From positions 16,507,001-16,571,000 of the forward strand of contig JAUCBN010000001.1 of assembly GCA_035048815.1 (NCBI GenBank): DNA of 64,000 nucleotides. The letters are read 5' to 3'. The notes beneath the pieces are model-generated. The model had not been told where the DNA came from, made no database searches, and saw only the letters and a program-made list of their open reading frames with translations. Below, piece after piece: positions 34,800 to 47,390 of the stretch (positions are counted from its first letter, which is position 1; every line of letters begins with the position of its first letter). The translations under genes and the position numbers were made by a program. This DNA comes from Abelmoschus esculentus (Eukaryota; Streptophyta; Magnoliopsida; Malvales; Malvaceae).

Positions 34800-36292
34800 C
34801 GGGGTTACCCACGAGGCTTTGGACAGTTACAGAAAAATCGGTTTTACATACCGGAATTTCAAGACCACCAGCTACCGCACTCGCCACATATGAATGCCTA
34901 GACCCATTATCAAGCAAAGCAAAGTAAGGTAAAGAATGGATAGAAAAAGTACCCGCTATAACATCTGGTTGGTTACGATCATCCTGAGCCCTAGTAGCAT
35001 AGATCAAGCCGGGTTTCTTGACACCTGAAGCAGCTACACTCTGAACTGATCCTCTCTTACCCCCCGTACCAGAGGTGACTGACTTTCCTTGACCTCTACC
35101 CACACCAGATGTCTGAACTGGATCCTGTGACTGTTTCCTCAAGAAGGAAGCTGTAGGCGGTTCAGGACAAGCACTAAAGAAATGGTCCGTAGATCCACAC
35201 CTGAAACAAGCGCCGACCTTCCTTCTGCATTCTCCTCCATGTCTCTTGTGACAGAAAGAACAGATTGGTCGGGAAGCTGACGACCCACCACCACTAGCAG
35301 TAGATACCATTGGTTTTGTCCTCTGACTGCTCTGCTGGACTGATTCCTCTCTAGCTCTCTTATCGGTATAACTCGAGTACCCTGCTGGTAACCCGACCCA
35401 TAATATCTCTTACCTCGATCCTTCTCGTATTTCGACTGACTCCCAGAGATGGTTTCTATTCTTTCCACTGTCTTGGCACGATCAACCAAAGCACTAAAAG
35501 ACTTATCTTGAAAAGGAGCTACCTTCTCACGGATCGAGAAGCGAAGACCTTTCAAAAATTCACGGCACTTATCTTTCTCAGTGTCTACTAAGCTAGGTGC
35601 ATACCGGGACAATTCCACAAAACTGATCTCATACCTGCATACTGTCATATTCTCCTGTTTAAGATCAATGAAAGCCTGACGCCGATCAGCTAGATACTGC
35701 TCTCCCACATAATGGTTCTGAAAGGCCTAACGGAAGGTATCCCAGGTTATTTGATCAGCCGTCATAAGCCTCTGTTCCGATCTCCACCAACGTTGTGCCT
35801 CGCCTTGCAGTAGCGAAACAATAACTTTCAATTTCTTACTAGTGGGGTATTCCATTTCCTCAAAAAATCTCTCAAAATCCTCCATCCATAGCTCAGTATC
35901 CGATGGGTGCTCATCCGAAACCCCGCAAAAACCCTCATTCCGGCACTAAGGAAAATAGTTGATACCGGTTTCCTAGCACTTTCCGACTGTTTACGGAAAT
36001 ATTTCAGTAACTTCCGGTTAACCGCCGCACTATCAAGTTCCACCGTCTCATCATCGTCCGAATCTATTAGCTCCTCCTCAGGAGGTGGTTGTTCATGTCC
36101 TTCCCTATCCCCAGACTGACGGCTTACGGTTTGTTGCACCTCAGGTTGAGGGTCAACCTCCTGGTCTTGTATCTCAGCTTGATCATTAACAATATGATCA
36201 ACAGCAGGTGGCGGTTCACTAACAGCCGCAGCAGTACGACCACGGCCTCGGCCTCTGGTAACAGCAAGTCTAACACTCCTACGAGGTGGCAT
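34756..36292 (-). pseudogene. Element C gag and protease
   Basis: Start MPPRRSVRLAVTRGRGRGR, an acidic/Gln linker, then after a frameshift near 35945 DTELWMEDFERFFEEM, GEAQRWWRSEQRL, QITWDTFR (TAG here, near 35728) and AFQNHYVGEQYLADRRQAFIDL. After another shift near 35300 come a zinc region CSFCHKRHGGEC and the CCHC knuckle CFRCGSTDHFFSAC, and then protease with YFALLDNGSRHSYV. The active site reads DNG where family members have D(S/T/P)G. A final shift separates it from pol near 34770. Gag would form the particle; protease would mature it. Confidence 0.9.
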
Positions 36293-36472
36293 AGTGTCTA
36301 TCTACAAGGATAAAGTTTATATTAGATTTGGTACCGGAGTCTCAATTTCAAAACACGAATAAAATACTTTATTTTCAGAAATTCCCATATCCCAAAATAT
36401 TTAATGCATGCATTCCTTTCAAATACAAGTAAAACATTGGTTACGGGCCTCACAGTCTGAGTGTTGAACTCG

Positions 36473-36484
36473 GCTCTGATACCA
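36473..36484 (-). other. Primer-binding site of element C (iMet tRNA)
   Basis: Minus strand TGGTATCAGAGC, an exact match to the plant initiator-Met tRNA 3' end complement, four bases after the LTR end. Confidence 0.9.
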
Positions 36485-36488
36485 AAAA

Positions 36489-38518
36489 TGTAACCCTTTA
36501 ATTTAAAACTTGAAACGTACAGTAGGTTAAATAGTCATATTTATAAATAAAGTAATAAAGACATTGGAAAGTATTATTTTATTCAAATATCCAATAATGA
36601 AAACATTAATAAAGCAAATATCTCATTTGTTGCATGACTAAAAACATCTCCAACCCTAATAATCCCAAAATATTAAAGTAATTTCCTAAATAAACAACGT
36701 ACTGAAAAAAAATAATTGTAAAAAAATAACTTCTGTTGAGATCTCCGGGTACCAACTCCTAAGGCTGAGTATCTGAAACATTAAATAAACAGGATGAGCT
36801 ATAAAGCCCAGTGTGTCTCTATAGTGCTATCTCAATTTACAAATACATTCAGTTCATTAGAATATAATGAGGAAGTAATCACAAAAATGTCTCAAATGAA
36901 CAATGAACGTAATGTCACACAGAATGCAGTCCCATACTCCGAACGCCTAACACAGTGGTGGCAAAGCCATACGATCACAGTAGAGGTAGTTCCCCAGAAC
37001 TCCTCACCCCTTATTTCTCCGAATCACAGTATGGTAAAAACCACCTTCCTCCGTATAATCCACCCCATGCACATGCTATGCAATGAATGCAAAAATATCC
37101 GATGTCTCAACGCAATTAATGAAATAAAATGTAAAGCACACAAACCACATGATCTGACCTCAATATCACAAATATCACAAGGGTTCAGTTTCTCAGTAAA
37201 TAATCAATCACAGTAAACAATCTAGCACGATAAGAGAACACATCTCTCAGCAACACGAATACTACTGCTGGTACGGGCGTTTACCACGGTCCGAGCTAGG
37301 TCCTGCTCGAGCTGAGTCGGAGTCTACAATAAACTTTATTAATTAAACTAATTTCAAAACATTACTATGCCACCTAAAATGACTAAGAAAGGTCACATAC
37401 GCGAATCAAGAGTGGCACTCGCAGGAGTCGATCAATTACGAGGCGGAGGCGGAGGAGGTAACACGTTCTCTTCGCGGTCTACGTCGTCTAAAAAAGACCA
37501 TAAAATCCAATTAAAAACTCATTCAAGTTCACTTACCCAAGTTACATAAAAATAGGGTCAAATAGGGCTTTCAGATCTGAATTTGACAAAACGGACTGCG
37601 AAAACAGACTCAGAACGTCGAAAAACATCAAGATAGGGTTTTTTAGAAAAAAAGTCAACTCTGGTCAACGGTCAAAGTCAACGGTCAACGGTCAACGGGT
37701 ATAGCTGGCGGGTCGGGTACGGTTTGCGGGTTGGGTACAGTTTGCGGGTCGGGTAAAGTTTACGGGTCGGGTACAGTCGGTCTGATCCCAGGGTTAACAA
37801 CGGTTCGGTTCAAGAACCCCCCCCAGTCCGGTTCGGCTAACCTGGTTCAGCAGCTCTTCTCCCTTACTTCGACAGTTTCTGCCCCCAACATAAAGAGACC
37901 ACTACCGGCAGCCGCTATCATCGACGGTCGAGGACTCCGACGATGACCAACAATCCGGCGACACCCTAACAACCACCGAACGCCAAAACACCGACCGAAC
38001 ACTATCCCTAACACCATGTCCATCTCTACCAACACCCTAACCCACACCAAAGATCATCGGCGATAAACCCTACCGACCGATTTCCGGTAAACCAACGACG
38101 ACCGAAACCACCAACACCTACCCCGATGACTCCTCGTTCACTCGACAGCAACCTCCCTCACTCAACCCATACCCACAGAAACCATAACCGAAAACAAAAC
38201 CCCATAAAAACGAAAAACACAACACTCCACCACCACCGATGATACTTACCAACCACCAGAACAAGGAATGCTCACTGGAAACAACTCTTCACCGATCGGT
38301 AAAACAAAGGAAACAACAGGGTGGAAAGAGGAAAGGAACGGCAGAGAGAGAGGCTCCAACTCTTAATACCATCAAGTATTTTAGTTCAAAAAGGTTTAAA
38401 GGGCACAAAACCGAAAATACCCTTAAAGAATCCCTAATTGATTCAAATTAGGGCACAAACAGATTTGGGAATTTATAAAAATTAGGGTTTTCCCCTAATT
38501 GATTTCCCAAGTGTTACA
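36489..38518 (-). repeat. 5' LTR of element C
   Basis: 2030 bp, same ends as the 3' LTR. It has six GTCAA words (37654-37697) and about four CGGGT(C/T)GGGTA units near 37708-37770, against seven and about two in the 3' LTR. Confidence 0.93.
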
Positions 38519-38523
38519 CCAGG
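38519..38523 (+). repeat. Target-site duplication CCAGG of element C, right copy
   Basis: Exact match to 29566-29570. Confidence 0.9.
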
Positions 38524-40435
38524 CTTATCCCCCATAACAAACTCCCATTGCAAGCACCTTTATGTAAGCCAAGTCATCCCAGTTGCTAACATTCTAAAAA
38601 ACATATCATACAAGAAACTTACCAACTTTATATCAAACTCAACATTATACTCATTATAACGATAATTTCTCCAACTTAAGGTTTAGCCACCATAACCAAC
38701 TCCACCAAGGTTCAAAATTTAAAATCTACACATCATTAAGTGCCTTGACACTTAACCCAAAACCCTTTTTTTCTATTATCAACTCATCGACAAACCAACT
38801 CCTACATTAACTATACCACAACAAAATCCAAACATGTAGAACCATTCCTTCCACTAGCTCCAACATCTTTTATTTTATAACCTTGCCAAAGCGGTAATCA
38901 TATTGATGAAACATCCAGAAACACGAACTCACCGAACACAAAACCTCAAAACACTTTTTGATAAAAGCAAACCCACAAGACTGAACAATCGATACAAACC
39001 ATAAATTGTTCAGCGATCCATATTACACCACTTCAGACATCATCAAAGACTAACTTTATCCGAAGTATATCCAACTTAACGTCCTGTAACACAACGTTTA
39101 CACTTTCCTCCTTTATAGCACAACCAAACCTCTCAAGGTCACAACAATCTATGATTCAAACCCCCCGATTTCACAACTGTCACACCAATATGTACCTCAT
39201 GTTTTACTTCCATCCTGATCATACCAGATTGGTCACAACCTTCGATCCAATTGCACACTAACCACACTACAAAGAATTCCATGTAATTTCCATAAAATAG
39301 TTTCACATCACTCAGAAAAACATCTACCCGCCTTACTCTACAAAACATGCTGCAACCTTGTTACAACCTCCAGATCTTAACTAGAAAGAATCCGCAAAAC
39401 TCAGCCCTTCCTTTAGTAATGACCAACTCAAACTAACCATAACATAGTGTATTTACCTTGGTTTCAAACATTCACAACTCTGAGACCAACCACTCATTGT
39501 TCAGCCAAGACTATTCTTTAACCAAAAAGGGTAGCTTACCCACTACGCATTCAGCTTAACACCATAAGAAAGTTCTTTAACCTCTTATTTTTTTCCCATA
39601 CCTTCACCTTAAAAGAACCAACCACACTCCACTTACACCCTCAAGGAGCTACTCGCAAGTGTGAACAAATGTATGCATGATTTCCTGTATGCCCTCAAAA
39701 ATGCCTATGCAAATGCATGTGCATGTAAATGCAATTTCTAATGTCATGCTCAAAATGCATGCATGTCCTACATTATCTATAGATATATACATATATGTGC
39801 TCTTATTCTATGCATGATTATTGTTCACACTCATAAATAATATCCTCAATTCCAACAACCTTAACTACCATCCTATTGACAGTTCCCAAGTCAGACTAGC
39901 AACAGCCGTACCAGCTTCAGCAGACTAAAACACACCCGTAAGAACGGTACAACACGACAAACTAACCTTCCGGCCTAACCGAAGGCACACTTACAGAGGA
40001 GGAAGAATCTACTCTTCCCTAACAGTCGTTTCATCTTCAATCTTGACCATCAAAGTTCATACCAACAGTATCTAGTGACTTACGTCTCAGAAACATATTC
40101 AAAAACTTTAAACATGCAGTTTAAAACATAATGTTCAAATAAAACAAACTTACATTCGGGCAAGATCCAAGGGAAAACTGAAAGCATCTGAAAATATATT
40201 GGCATTGGCAATGTGTAACCGATAACCCTAGTTTAACCATCATTACGCAAAGTACAATCATCACGAATAGATTTTCATACTCCAACAACATATCATGCTC
40301 AATCACACATATCATGATCAATCGCACATTTAAGCACATAACTTAGCAATCCTATACATGCTTTAACTAACCAACTACACACTTTACAAAACAACAACAC
40401 ATTTTACAAACCTTACAGCATACTTTTCAAACCTG
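38524..40435 (-). other. Element B internal region, no recognisable domain (part 2) and leader
   Basis: Between the PBS and element C no gag, CCHC knuckle, protease or RT motif is seen in any frame. There is a short run of alternating ATGCAT/GCATG words at 39670-39770. The region may be a non-coding filler, which would make B non-autonomous from the start. Confidence 0.5.
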
Positions 40436-40447
40436 ACTCTGATACCA
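40436..40447 (-). other. Primer-binding site of element B (iMet tRNA)
   Basis: Minus strand TGGTATCAGAGT, one mismatch from the canonical site, five bases after GGGTTACA. Confidence 0.85.
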
Positions 40448-40452
40448 TCAAA

Positions 40453-43400
40453 TGTAACCCCCTTAGCCCGGCCTAGACGGAATCGGCACTAACGGGTTAC
40501 ATGGGGAATATCAAACCAAACCCGTGAAGGTTCGATTCGATAAACAACCCTAAAACCGTTACATTTTTTTATTTTATCTTACTAGATGCACAATCTTGTT
40601 CTTACGTGATAGAGTCTCATACAAAGCATTGTCGGTAACACATTAATTAGAAACAACCATCCGATTAAACACTAACATAGATTAAGGACTAAAACGTAAA
40701 ACTTTTAAATTCAATTAGTAAAGTACAAATTCTTTCCATCAATGTTCAATTAAACATACAAGAGTTCCTCAAAGCAAATTTCAACTTAAACGGATCATTC
40801 TATCATCATCAATTGTATGTTCTTCTAATTTAGAGACCAAAATGTAAATCTTCCAAAATACAAGGAATTCATCCAAATTAAGATTACCATCTTGAAATTA
40901 AATCAACTTTATACTTGCATGCAAAATTTCAGCTCAAAATAACATCGGTAAGCACCTTAATCGAATAAAGGAAGATATTTAGGACTAAAATATAATTTCT
41001 AACAACTTTCAATTCTTGGTGATCAAAGGTTTCGAAACCTTCCCAAAGGTTTCGAAACTTTAGGTCTGGAACCAAAAGTTTCAATACACCAAATGCACAC
41101 CAACTACTCAATACTCAACCATTAACTAGAGCCACTAAATGCATCAATCCTAAACATAATTACCAACTTATAACACATGTTTTACATCGTCATGGACATC
41201 ATTCAAACTATAGGCATGCTTCCTAGAAGATGATTAAAAACATAACAATCATGCAAACGCATGTTTCAATAATCCAAACAATTCCAATGTTCAACAATTA
41301 ACAATCAAACAATAATGGTCTTATTACAACATAAATCAAAGCCTAAGTACAAATTCCTCACATAGGTTGGGTTACACATTGTCTTGCCCAATTTGTTTGC
41401 CAAAAACATACCAAATTCAAAGTGACTCTTCTCCTTGGTTTCCTTGCCTCGAACATAGCTCCAAGTGCCTTTATTTCTCTGTATGGATGAAAAGAGAGCT
41501 TAAGCAAACATGCTTAGTGAGGAAGCTCTACACAAATCATCAATGCATGTATTTAAAATCATGTTGAAACCATAGTTTGTAATACATTGTTAAATCATGC
41601 ATGCTAACATTTCATGCTCATGTTCTTTAAATCATATGCATCCTTGAGTTCACATAATCTTATCAAAACAATTTATAAATGATGTACAATGTCCATTTCA
41701 AATTCATGTATGTATATTGGCTTTCTAATGACCATATAATGTGAACCTTGAGTTCATCGAATACACGGATCCATTTTCTCATAACCGAAGACTCTTGGTC
41801 TCAACATGCATCGGTCGGACACTTAGTCACCCTTGTATACATGTTATCACCCACTACGTACGGTTGGACACAAAGTCACCCTTGTTTATGTATGGGTCAA
41901 CTATATGCACGGTTGGACAAAAGGTCACCCTTGTTTACATATAGGCAAGCTCTACCACGCACGGTTGGACACAAAGTCACCCTTGTTTACGTGTAGGCGG
42001 CTCTACCACGCACGGTTGGACACAAAGTCACCCTTGTTTACGTGTAGGCAATATTATTATTCTCTTTATTTTATAGTGCACTCAATCCTAATGACATGTC
42101 ATCTGTATTCGAATCTAAAGTTAGTGTCACTAAGCCAATATCATAATCAAATGTGCATGATAACTTGCTGCTCATAATGCATGCATAATATGTTCAACAA
42201 ATGAACCAAAGCCATGCCCAAAGGCACCATTATATATAAGGCAATTAACCATATTGTATTTCAAATCATATAACTTGTTGCTCATAATGCATGCATAATA
42301 TATTCAACAAATGAACCAAAAGCCATGCCCAAAGGCACCATCATATATAAGACAAATAACCATATTGTATCCCAAATCATTTCTCATAATTTTTCATAAT
42401 CATGGATGCTAAATAAGCTATGCATTTCAGCAAGTAATTCTCATGTATGCACCATTTTAAAACATGCTCATGCATTTCCATAAATCTCATTGTATTACCA
42501 ACATAATGCCTTTATCAAATGTAGCCGAAACTCATATCGGATTATCCAAAAACATTTACTTTACTTACTCTTGAACTATGGAAGGTTTTCACACTCTTCC
42601 ATAGTCTCCAAAACAGAACCGTACCAAACGCGATTCGCTTTAAAATCCGTAACCACTCACCAACAAGCGAAACGAGCTTTCGCCGCTATCCGATGATCGC
42701 GCCAACTCACCAGCAATCAAGCACCTTCTTGTACCTCTTCTACAATATTAAAAACAGAGTATTCTCAAATCATAACATGCTCAAACCAACAGCCATATCC
42801 GATCACCATTAAACTACCAAAAACTTAGCCGAAAAGACCAAAAACTAAGCCGAAACGCATCCGAACAACATCAGCCCAAAATCTAATGAACCTAACATCT
42901 AATACACTTTAATTATGAACCAAAAACACATCCAAACTATCCTTATACCTTCAGCAACATTAAAGTATCTAAAACAGCCTATAAAACAACCGAAACGCAC
43001 CTTAAAACTATACTGATTGCATTATTCCGAGATTAAATTAATGTGCTATCAAAATAAGACTAAATTAATCATTAAATCAACATAAAAACATGATTGAATT
43101 CATCTAATTTCCAGCATTAAATGAGATCCAAAAATATTTCACAAAAACATCACAAAATCACTAGATCTAACATTAAAAACATAGAATCAAGTTTTTATTC
43201 AAAGATTAGCAAGCTAATACTTGGGAATTTCAATAAAGAACCTTAGAAAAGAATAAAAATTCAGAAAATTACCTTGAAGATCTATTCACCAAAAATATGT
43301 AATTTTCCCCTTCTTGATTCCTTGCAATTTGATGTAGATTTGATGAAATTGATGCTTAGGTTTTGTAAAGGATGGAAAGATGATGCAAATGATGTAATCT

Positions 43401-43926
43401 TTGTTGAAAAAGATGCAAAAATCAGCAAGGAATTGAAGATAAAAGATGAAGAGAAAGTAAAGAAAAAATGAGAGAAAAAGATGAGAGAAAATGAGAGAAA
43501 AAGTAGTTTTGAAAGAAAATGATTAAAAATCTCTAATTTAAGTAATTAAAATACATTTTGGTGAATAAATCATTATTAAAAATTAGAAATGGGTTTATGG
43601 CCCTCTAAGGATTCTAAGTTTAGCTTGCTTTTCAATTTAGTCACTAAAACATCATATTTTCCGAAAATTACAAAATAAGTCTTCCAATTTTTTCCAAAAA
43701 AATTACAAATTGGTCACTTATGCATAATTAAGCATAATTAAAAATCAATATAAAGTCCAAATTATTTTCTTTTAATCTTGCAACATATTTTCAATATTTT
43801 AAACCATATTAAACCATATTCCAAAATTATTATTTTTCTTAATTAAAATATTCTTATTTATTTTTCCCCGGAATAATAAACCGAAGAACCCGATTCGAAT
43901 CGAATCGAATTCTCTTAACTAAGGCC
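40453..43926 (-). repeat. 5' LTR of element B, first 31 bases missing
   Basis: Matches the 3' LTR along its length, but on the minus strand it starts at GGCCTTAGTTAAGAG, without TGTAACATCC and the next bases. The deletion point abuts the F protease at 43927-43931. Confidence 0.9.
41814..42051 (-). repeat. LTR minisatellite, about 54-bp units, 5' LTR of element B
   Basis: Five units with CACGGTTGGACA and GTCACCCTTGTTTA(C/T)GT, the partner of the array at 24985-25225, with a few substitutions. Confidence 0.85.
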
Positions 43927-44518
43927 AAAACCTACAACTGTGATGCTCCAACTTGCGGATCGATCATATGTGCAACCCGAAGGAAAAATCGAAGATATAT
44001 TGATAAGAGTAGACAAGTTTATTTTTCATGTTGATTTTCTTATCCTTGATTGTGAAGCAGATAATAATGCATCGATAATCTTTTGGAGACCTTTCCTTGC
44101 CACTGGACGTACGCTCATAGATATGGAAAAAGGAGAGTTGACTATGAGGGTCAATGACCAATAAGTTAAACTCAATGCCTTCCATAATCTAAAAACGTAT
44201 GATGATACAGAAGAATGCAAGCCTTTCACACCACAGATGTAGGCACAAAGGTATCCTGCTTCAACAATCACTACCTGGGTAGCATGCTCGGCAGAAAATT
44301 AGATATTTGCTATAGCAGAATTTTTTGCAGGAAAATTAAGGCAGATGTGAAGGAAACCATCAGCACAACATACTGTCCAGACAAACAGGGTACAGTAAAG
44401 ATCAAAAAAATAAGGGATGAACTTAAAGTCAATGGCCAACACTTAAAGGATAACTCTGGCCAACAAAAGATAATCAGATTGGGAGATGCATTTACATGCA
44501 CTCCACCAATAACATAAT
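43927..44518 (+). pseudogene. Element F protease C-terminal half and linker
   Basis: Reads PTTVMLQLADRS, VQPEGKIEDILIRVDKF, FHVDFLILDCEADNNASIIF and RPFLATGRTLIDMEKGELTMRV, the second half of Athila retropepsin. The catalytic Asp half (CDLG motif, seen intact in element J) is missing because element B and a flank deletion replaced it. A TAA at 44162 and several more stops follow. The linker after it never reaches RT; AT-rich sequence begins at 44519. Confidence 0.85.
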
Positions 44519-44985
44519 CTCTTCCCTTCTATTTTTATATTAGGATTATTTAGTTTAGAGCATATTTTTTAATTATTTGATTTTTTAATTATTTATATAT
44601 TTTTTAGATTAATAAAAGTAAAATAAAAGAGTAATAGTTCACAATAGGAATTCTGCCGAGGCAATAAATAGTGTTAGAAGCTGCAACAGTCCCAACGGGC
44701 AAAAACAGTATAACGACTATCTGCCAAGATTCCCGGTACGGCAGTAAATGCAAACGGCAGAAAGAGTAAAACGGTTACAAAACGGCTAGTGGTTAAAATG
44801 GTCACACTGCCAAGGCCTTTATAAGCACTTGCTTCCTCTTGAACTATTCACTCTTGCATTCTTGTTTCCTTTAGAATATTTGATAATCTTGCTCTCACAA
44901 TACTCTGCCTAGTCATAACCCTCTCGCAAATTTTAGAAAATCTTCAAGAAATTCTCCAAGACTCTCAATTTTCAAGTACTCATCG
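44519..44985 (+). promoter_or_regulatory. Element F internal promoter region and leader of env-like gene
   Basis: The AT-rich block begins CTATTTTTATATTAGGATTA, also present at the gag junction of D. A TGCCGAGGCA word lies at 44654-44663 and GGCCTTTATAAGCAC at 44815-44829, about 165 bp before the ATG, followed by CTCTTGAACTATTCACTCTTGC, which is shared with D. The matching position, spacing and sequence in two diverged elements argue for a real promoter; no transcript evidence is available here. Confidence 0.6.
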
Positions 44986-46500
44986 ATGGCCACCTACAAA
45001 AGATTCGCCCCTGCCGCCGTTAAAGAACGCTTCAACGGTCCTTCATCGCTAGGCAATTATGGGAAGAACAAGTATTCCAACATTCAGAAGAAGAAGACTT
45101 TGACATCGAACATTACTTGTTCGACAAGATTAATTATCAAGAATGGGAGATATTCTGCCTACAAACTCCCTAGGCCAATGTCACCCTTGTGCGAGAATTC
45201 TATGCACACGGGCCGAGCAAGGACTTTCTTTACGTCCACTGTCGAGGCAAGCCAGTCACACTAAATGCCGAAACAATCAATGATTTCTACAACCTTATCC
45301 ATATAAGTGATGTCCATGTCGAATTTATGGAGGATTTCACCATTCAAGAGTACGAGCTGATAAAGGACGAGCTTTGCTACGACAATACCACATGGGAGAC
45401 CGATGCCCATAAAGGATCCGTAGCAAGGCAAAGTTTGAAACCTGAGGCCAAACTTTGGAACACTTTTGTAAAGAGACGCCTCATCCCAACCTCCCATAAT
45501 AGCACGATGGACCGAAAGAGATTGATGCTCATATAATCGATCATCAACAAAAGGAGCATCAAAATTGGAGAAATCATATTGCGAGAAATTTACGAATGCG
45601 GTAAGAAGGATAAAGGCCCTTTGTATTTCCTTTCTTTAATCTCTAGTATTTGTAATGCTGCAGGTGTACCCACTACCGAGACAAATGAATTCACACCCCA
45701 AAGGAAAAGATGGACCAAAGACTTCTGCCACAAAATCATGCAAATTACGCAAGCAGAACCAGTCCAGGCAAATCCGCAGTAGTTTACTTCTGACACTGTT
45801 GCTGGGGCCCAGTACACGACAGACATGCCTGACACTGCCTACACCACTGCTGCAACAGACCCATACCAGGATATTCTACAAAGGATGGTAGCTATGGACC
45901 TTCGACAATAACGATACATGGAGTACCAAAGGGACTTCAACACTGCCTTAGCCCAAATGATGAACAACAACTTCCCAAACTAAGGAATGTAGTTTCTGGA
46001 CTTTCCTCCTAACATATTCGTCACAGCAGCACCTTACACCGAAACAACTCTAGCTCCAAGAGGACCGAGACCATTCTTCCCCCCCACCCTCAGCAATAGT
46101 TTCATACTACTGTCCCATCTAGGGAAGCAGAATCTGTCGCGACATCATCTGCCAGTAGAAGACCTTCTAAGAAGAGGGTAGTCTTCAGCACTCCCCCAAG
46201 ATCCCCAATCCCAATGGGTAGCCTATCAGCTGAGATAGATGCTTATGTACATCAGAGTGTAGACACTGCTGAGCCAAGCATTCAGAATGCTAGGGCAGAT
46301 CTAGAGAATGACGAAGGGACGAATATAATGGAGACTGAAGATGAAGGATAAGAAGAGGTGAATGCTCCTATACAACGAGTAACACCAATAAGAGTTTAAC
46401 CACCAAGACGAGCAAAGCCATCGCTATCACCAAGGATGCAACAATCAGCAGCAAGATCCAGAAAACAAATTGTGGAAGAAAGCTCTTCGGAATCATTATG
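44986..46500 (+). pseudogene. Element F env-like gene (PF20167-type)
   Basis: Start MATYKRFAPAAVKERFN, a frameshift near 45035, then IEHYLFDKINYQEWEIF, TLVREFYAHGPSKDF, VHCRGKPVTLNAE, INDFYNL, VEFMEDFTIQEYELIKDE, KLWNTFVKRRLIPTSHNS, REIYECGKKDKGPLYF and RKRWTKDF. It parallels D along its whole length. The C-terminal third is Pro/Ser/Thr-rich, shifts frame near 46085 and ends EESSSESL, with a hydrophobic FILLLIIAYFSFYILL just after a TAG. Stops at about 45175, 45535, 45779 and later. Its role in Athila elements is not known; a membrane or envelope role is only a suggestion from the hydrophobic end. Confidence 0.83.
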
Positions 46501-47390
46501 ATTTTTTATACTGCTTTTAATAATTGCCTATTTTTCTTTTTATATTTTGTTGCCTACTACTTGCCCCTAATTTAAGCATTAAGGACAACTCTTGGTTTGA
46601 GTTTAGGAGTGTAGAGTCACTGCCGAGGCAATCCACTACCGCGGCCTTGCTATGAAAAGGGAGTTTTTAAGTGAAATTTTTTCTTGAGGTCCACCACCTT
46701 ACTTGAAATTATTGCCCATACTCTTGCACTGCCCATCATCAGTATTGTTTTAGTTTACTCTTTTAAGGCAATAGAAATCTTTCTCCATACCATAGTTAGG
46801 TTCTATTTTGAAGGCTTAATTTTAGGATACTTAAGGAGAAAAACTTAGAATCTTGCTATAAGGTTGAACTTAAAACACTTTTGGGACTTGTTTGGCTATA
46901 GGAATTCTTTTAATGAACTTAGGTGATAAAGACTTAGATTTTTGGAAAGGTGACTAGAGGTGCCTATAACCGGCTCTAGTAAATACTCTTCTTCATGCTA
47001 GAGGTGCTCAAAATTGACTCTAGTATGTTTGAAAGAATAGAAAAAGAAATAAGAAAAAAAGGAGAAAACACAATCCTTGAGGTGCCCGAAATTGGCTCAA
47101 GAAATTATTGTTTTAAGAAGAGTACACTAAATCCAAGTCTATTTTTCCTGAACTTAGAGTTTATCTAAGAAGGCCTTTAATCAAACTTGTCCACAAAAAC
47201 GCACACACTCACAAAACCTTATAGTTTGTCTCCTAGGTAAACCCTTAGGTAACCGAAGGTTTAAGTCTAAAGAATAGGCATAGTTGTGGTGGGGAGAATA
47301 GATGGAAACATAAGACCAAGAGAGAATAGAGTTTGATAAATTGATGGTTTGCATTGCTTGAGGATAAACAATAGTTCGAGTTTGAGGGTG
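46501..47390 (+). other. Element F 3' untranslated region and polypurine tract
   Basis: Non-coding, homologous to 13916-14658 of D in reverse. It ends TTGCTTGAGGATAAACAATAG and CGAGTTTGAGGGTG (47377-47390), the PPT, directly before TGATAAGTGC. A TGCCGAGGCA word lies at 46621-46630. Confidence 0.75.

Larger units (their letters stand above)
29571..38518 (-). mobile_element. Element C: nearly complete Del/Tekay chromovirus (8.9 kb)
   Basis: Full structure on the minus strand: 5' LTR (38518-36489), iMet PBS, gag with CCHC, protease, RT, RNase H, integrase, chromodomain-like tail, PPT and 3' LTR (31577-29571), with exact CCAGG duplications. The LTRs differ mainly by C/T and G/A transitions and by short repeat copy number. 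It is the youngest insertion in this nest and the best guide to the family, though not coding-competent. Confidence 0.95.
23645..43926 (-). mobile_element. Element B: Del/Tekay-type retrotransposon with 3.5 kb LTRs, split by element C
   Basis: Minus-strand order: 5' LTR (43926-40453), iMet-type PBS, non-coding internal region, [element C], non-coding region, RNase H end and integrase remnants, PPT, 3' LTR (27126-23645). The 5' LTR lacks its first 31 bases, and the host element F has lost the stretch between the end of gag and the middle of protease, so insertion or later decay was accompanied by a deletion on this side. No target duplication is found. Confidence 0.88.

Noticed and set aside
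36473..36484. tRNA-gene fragment
   Set aside because: Only the 12-18 bases complementary to a tRNA 3' end are present; it is a retrotransposon primer-binding site, as at 10352, 17262, 21974 and 40436.
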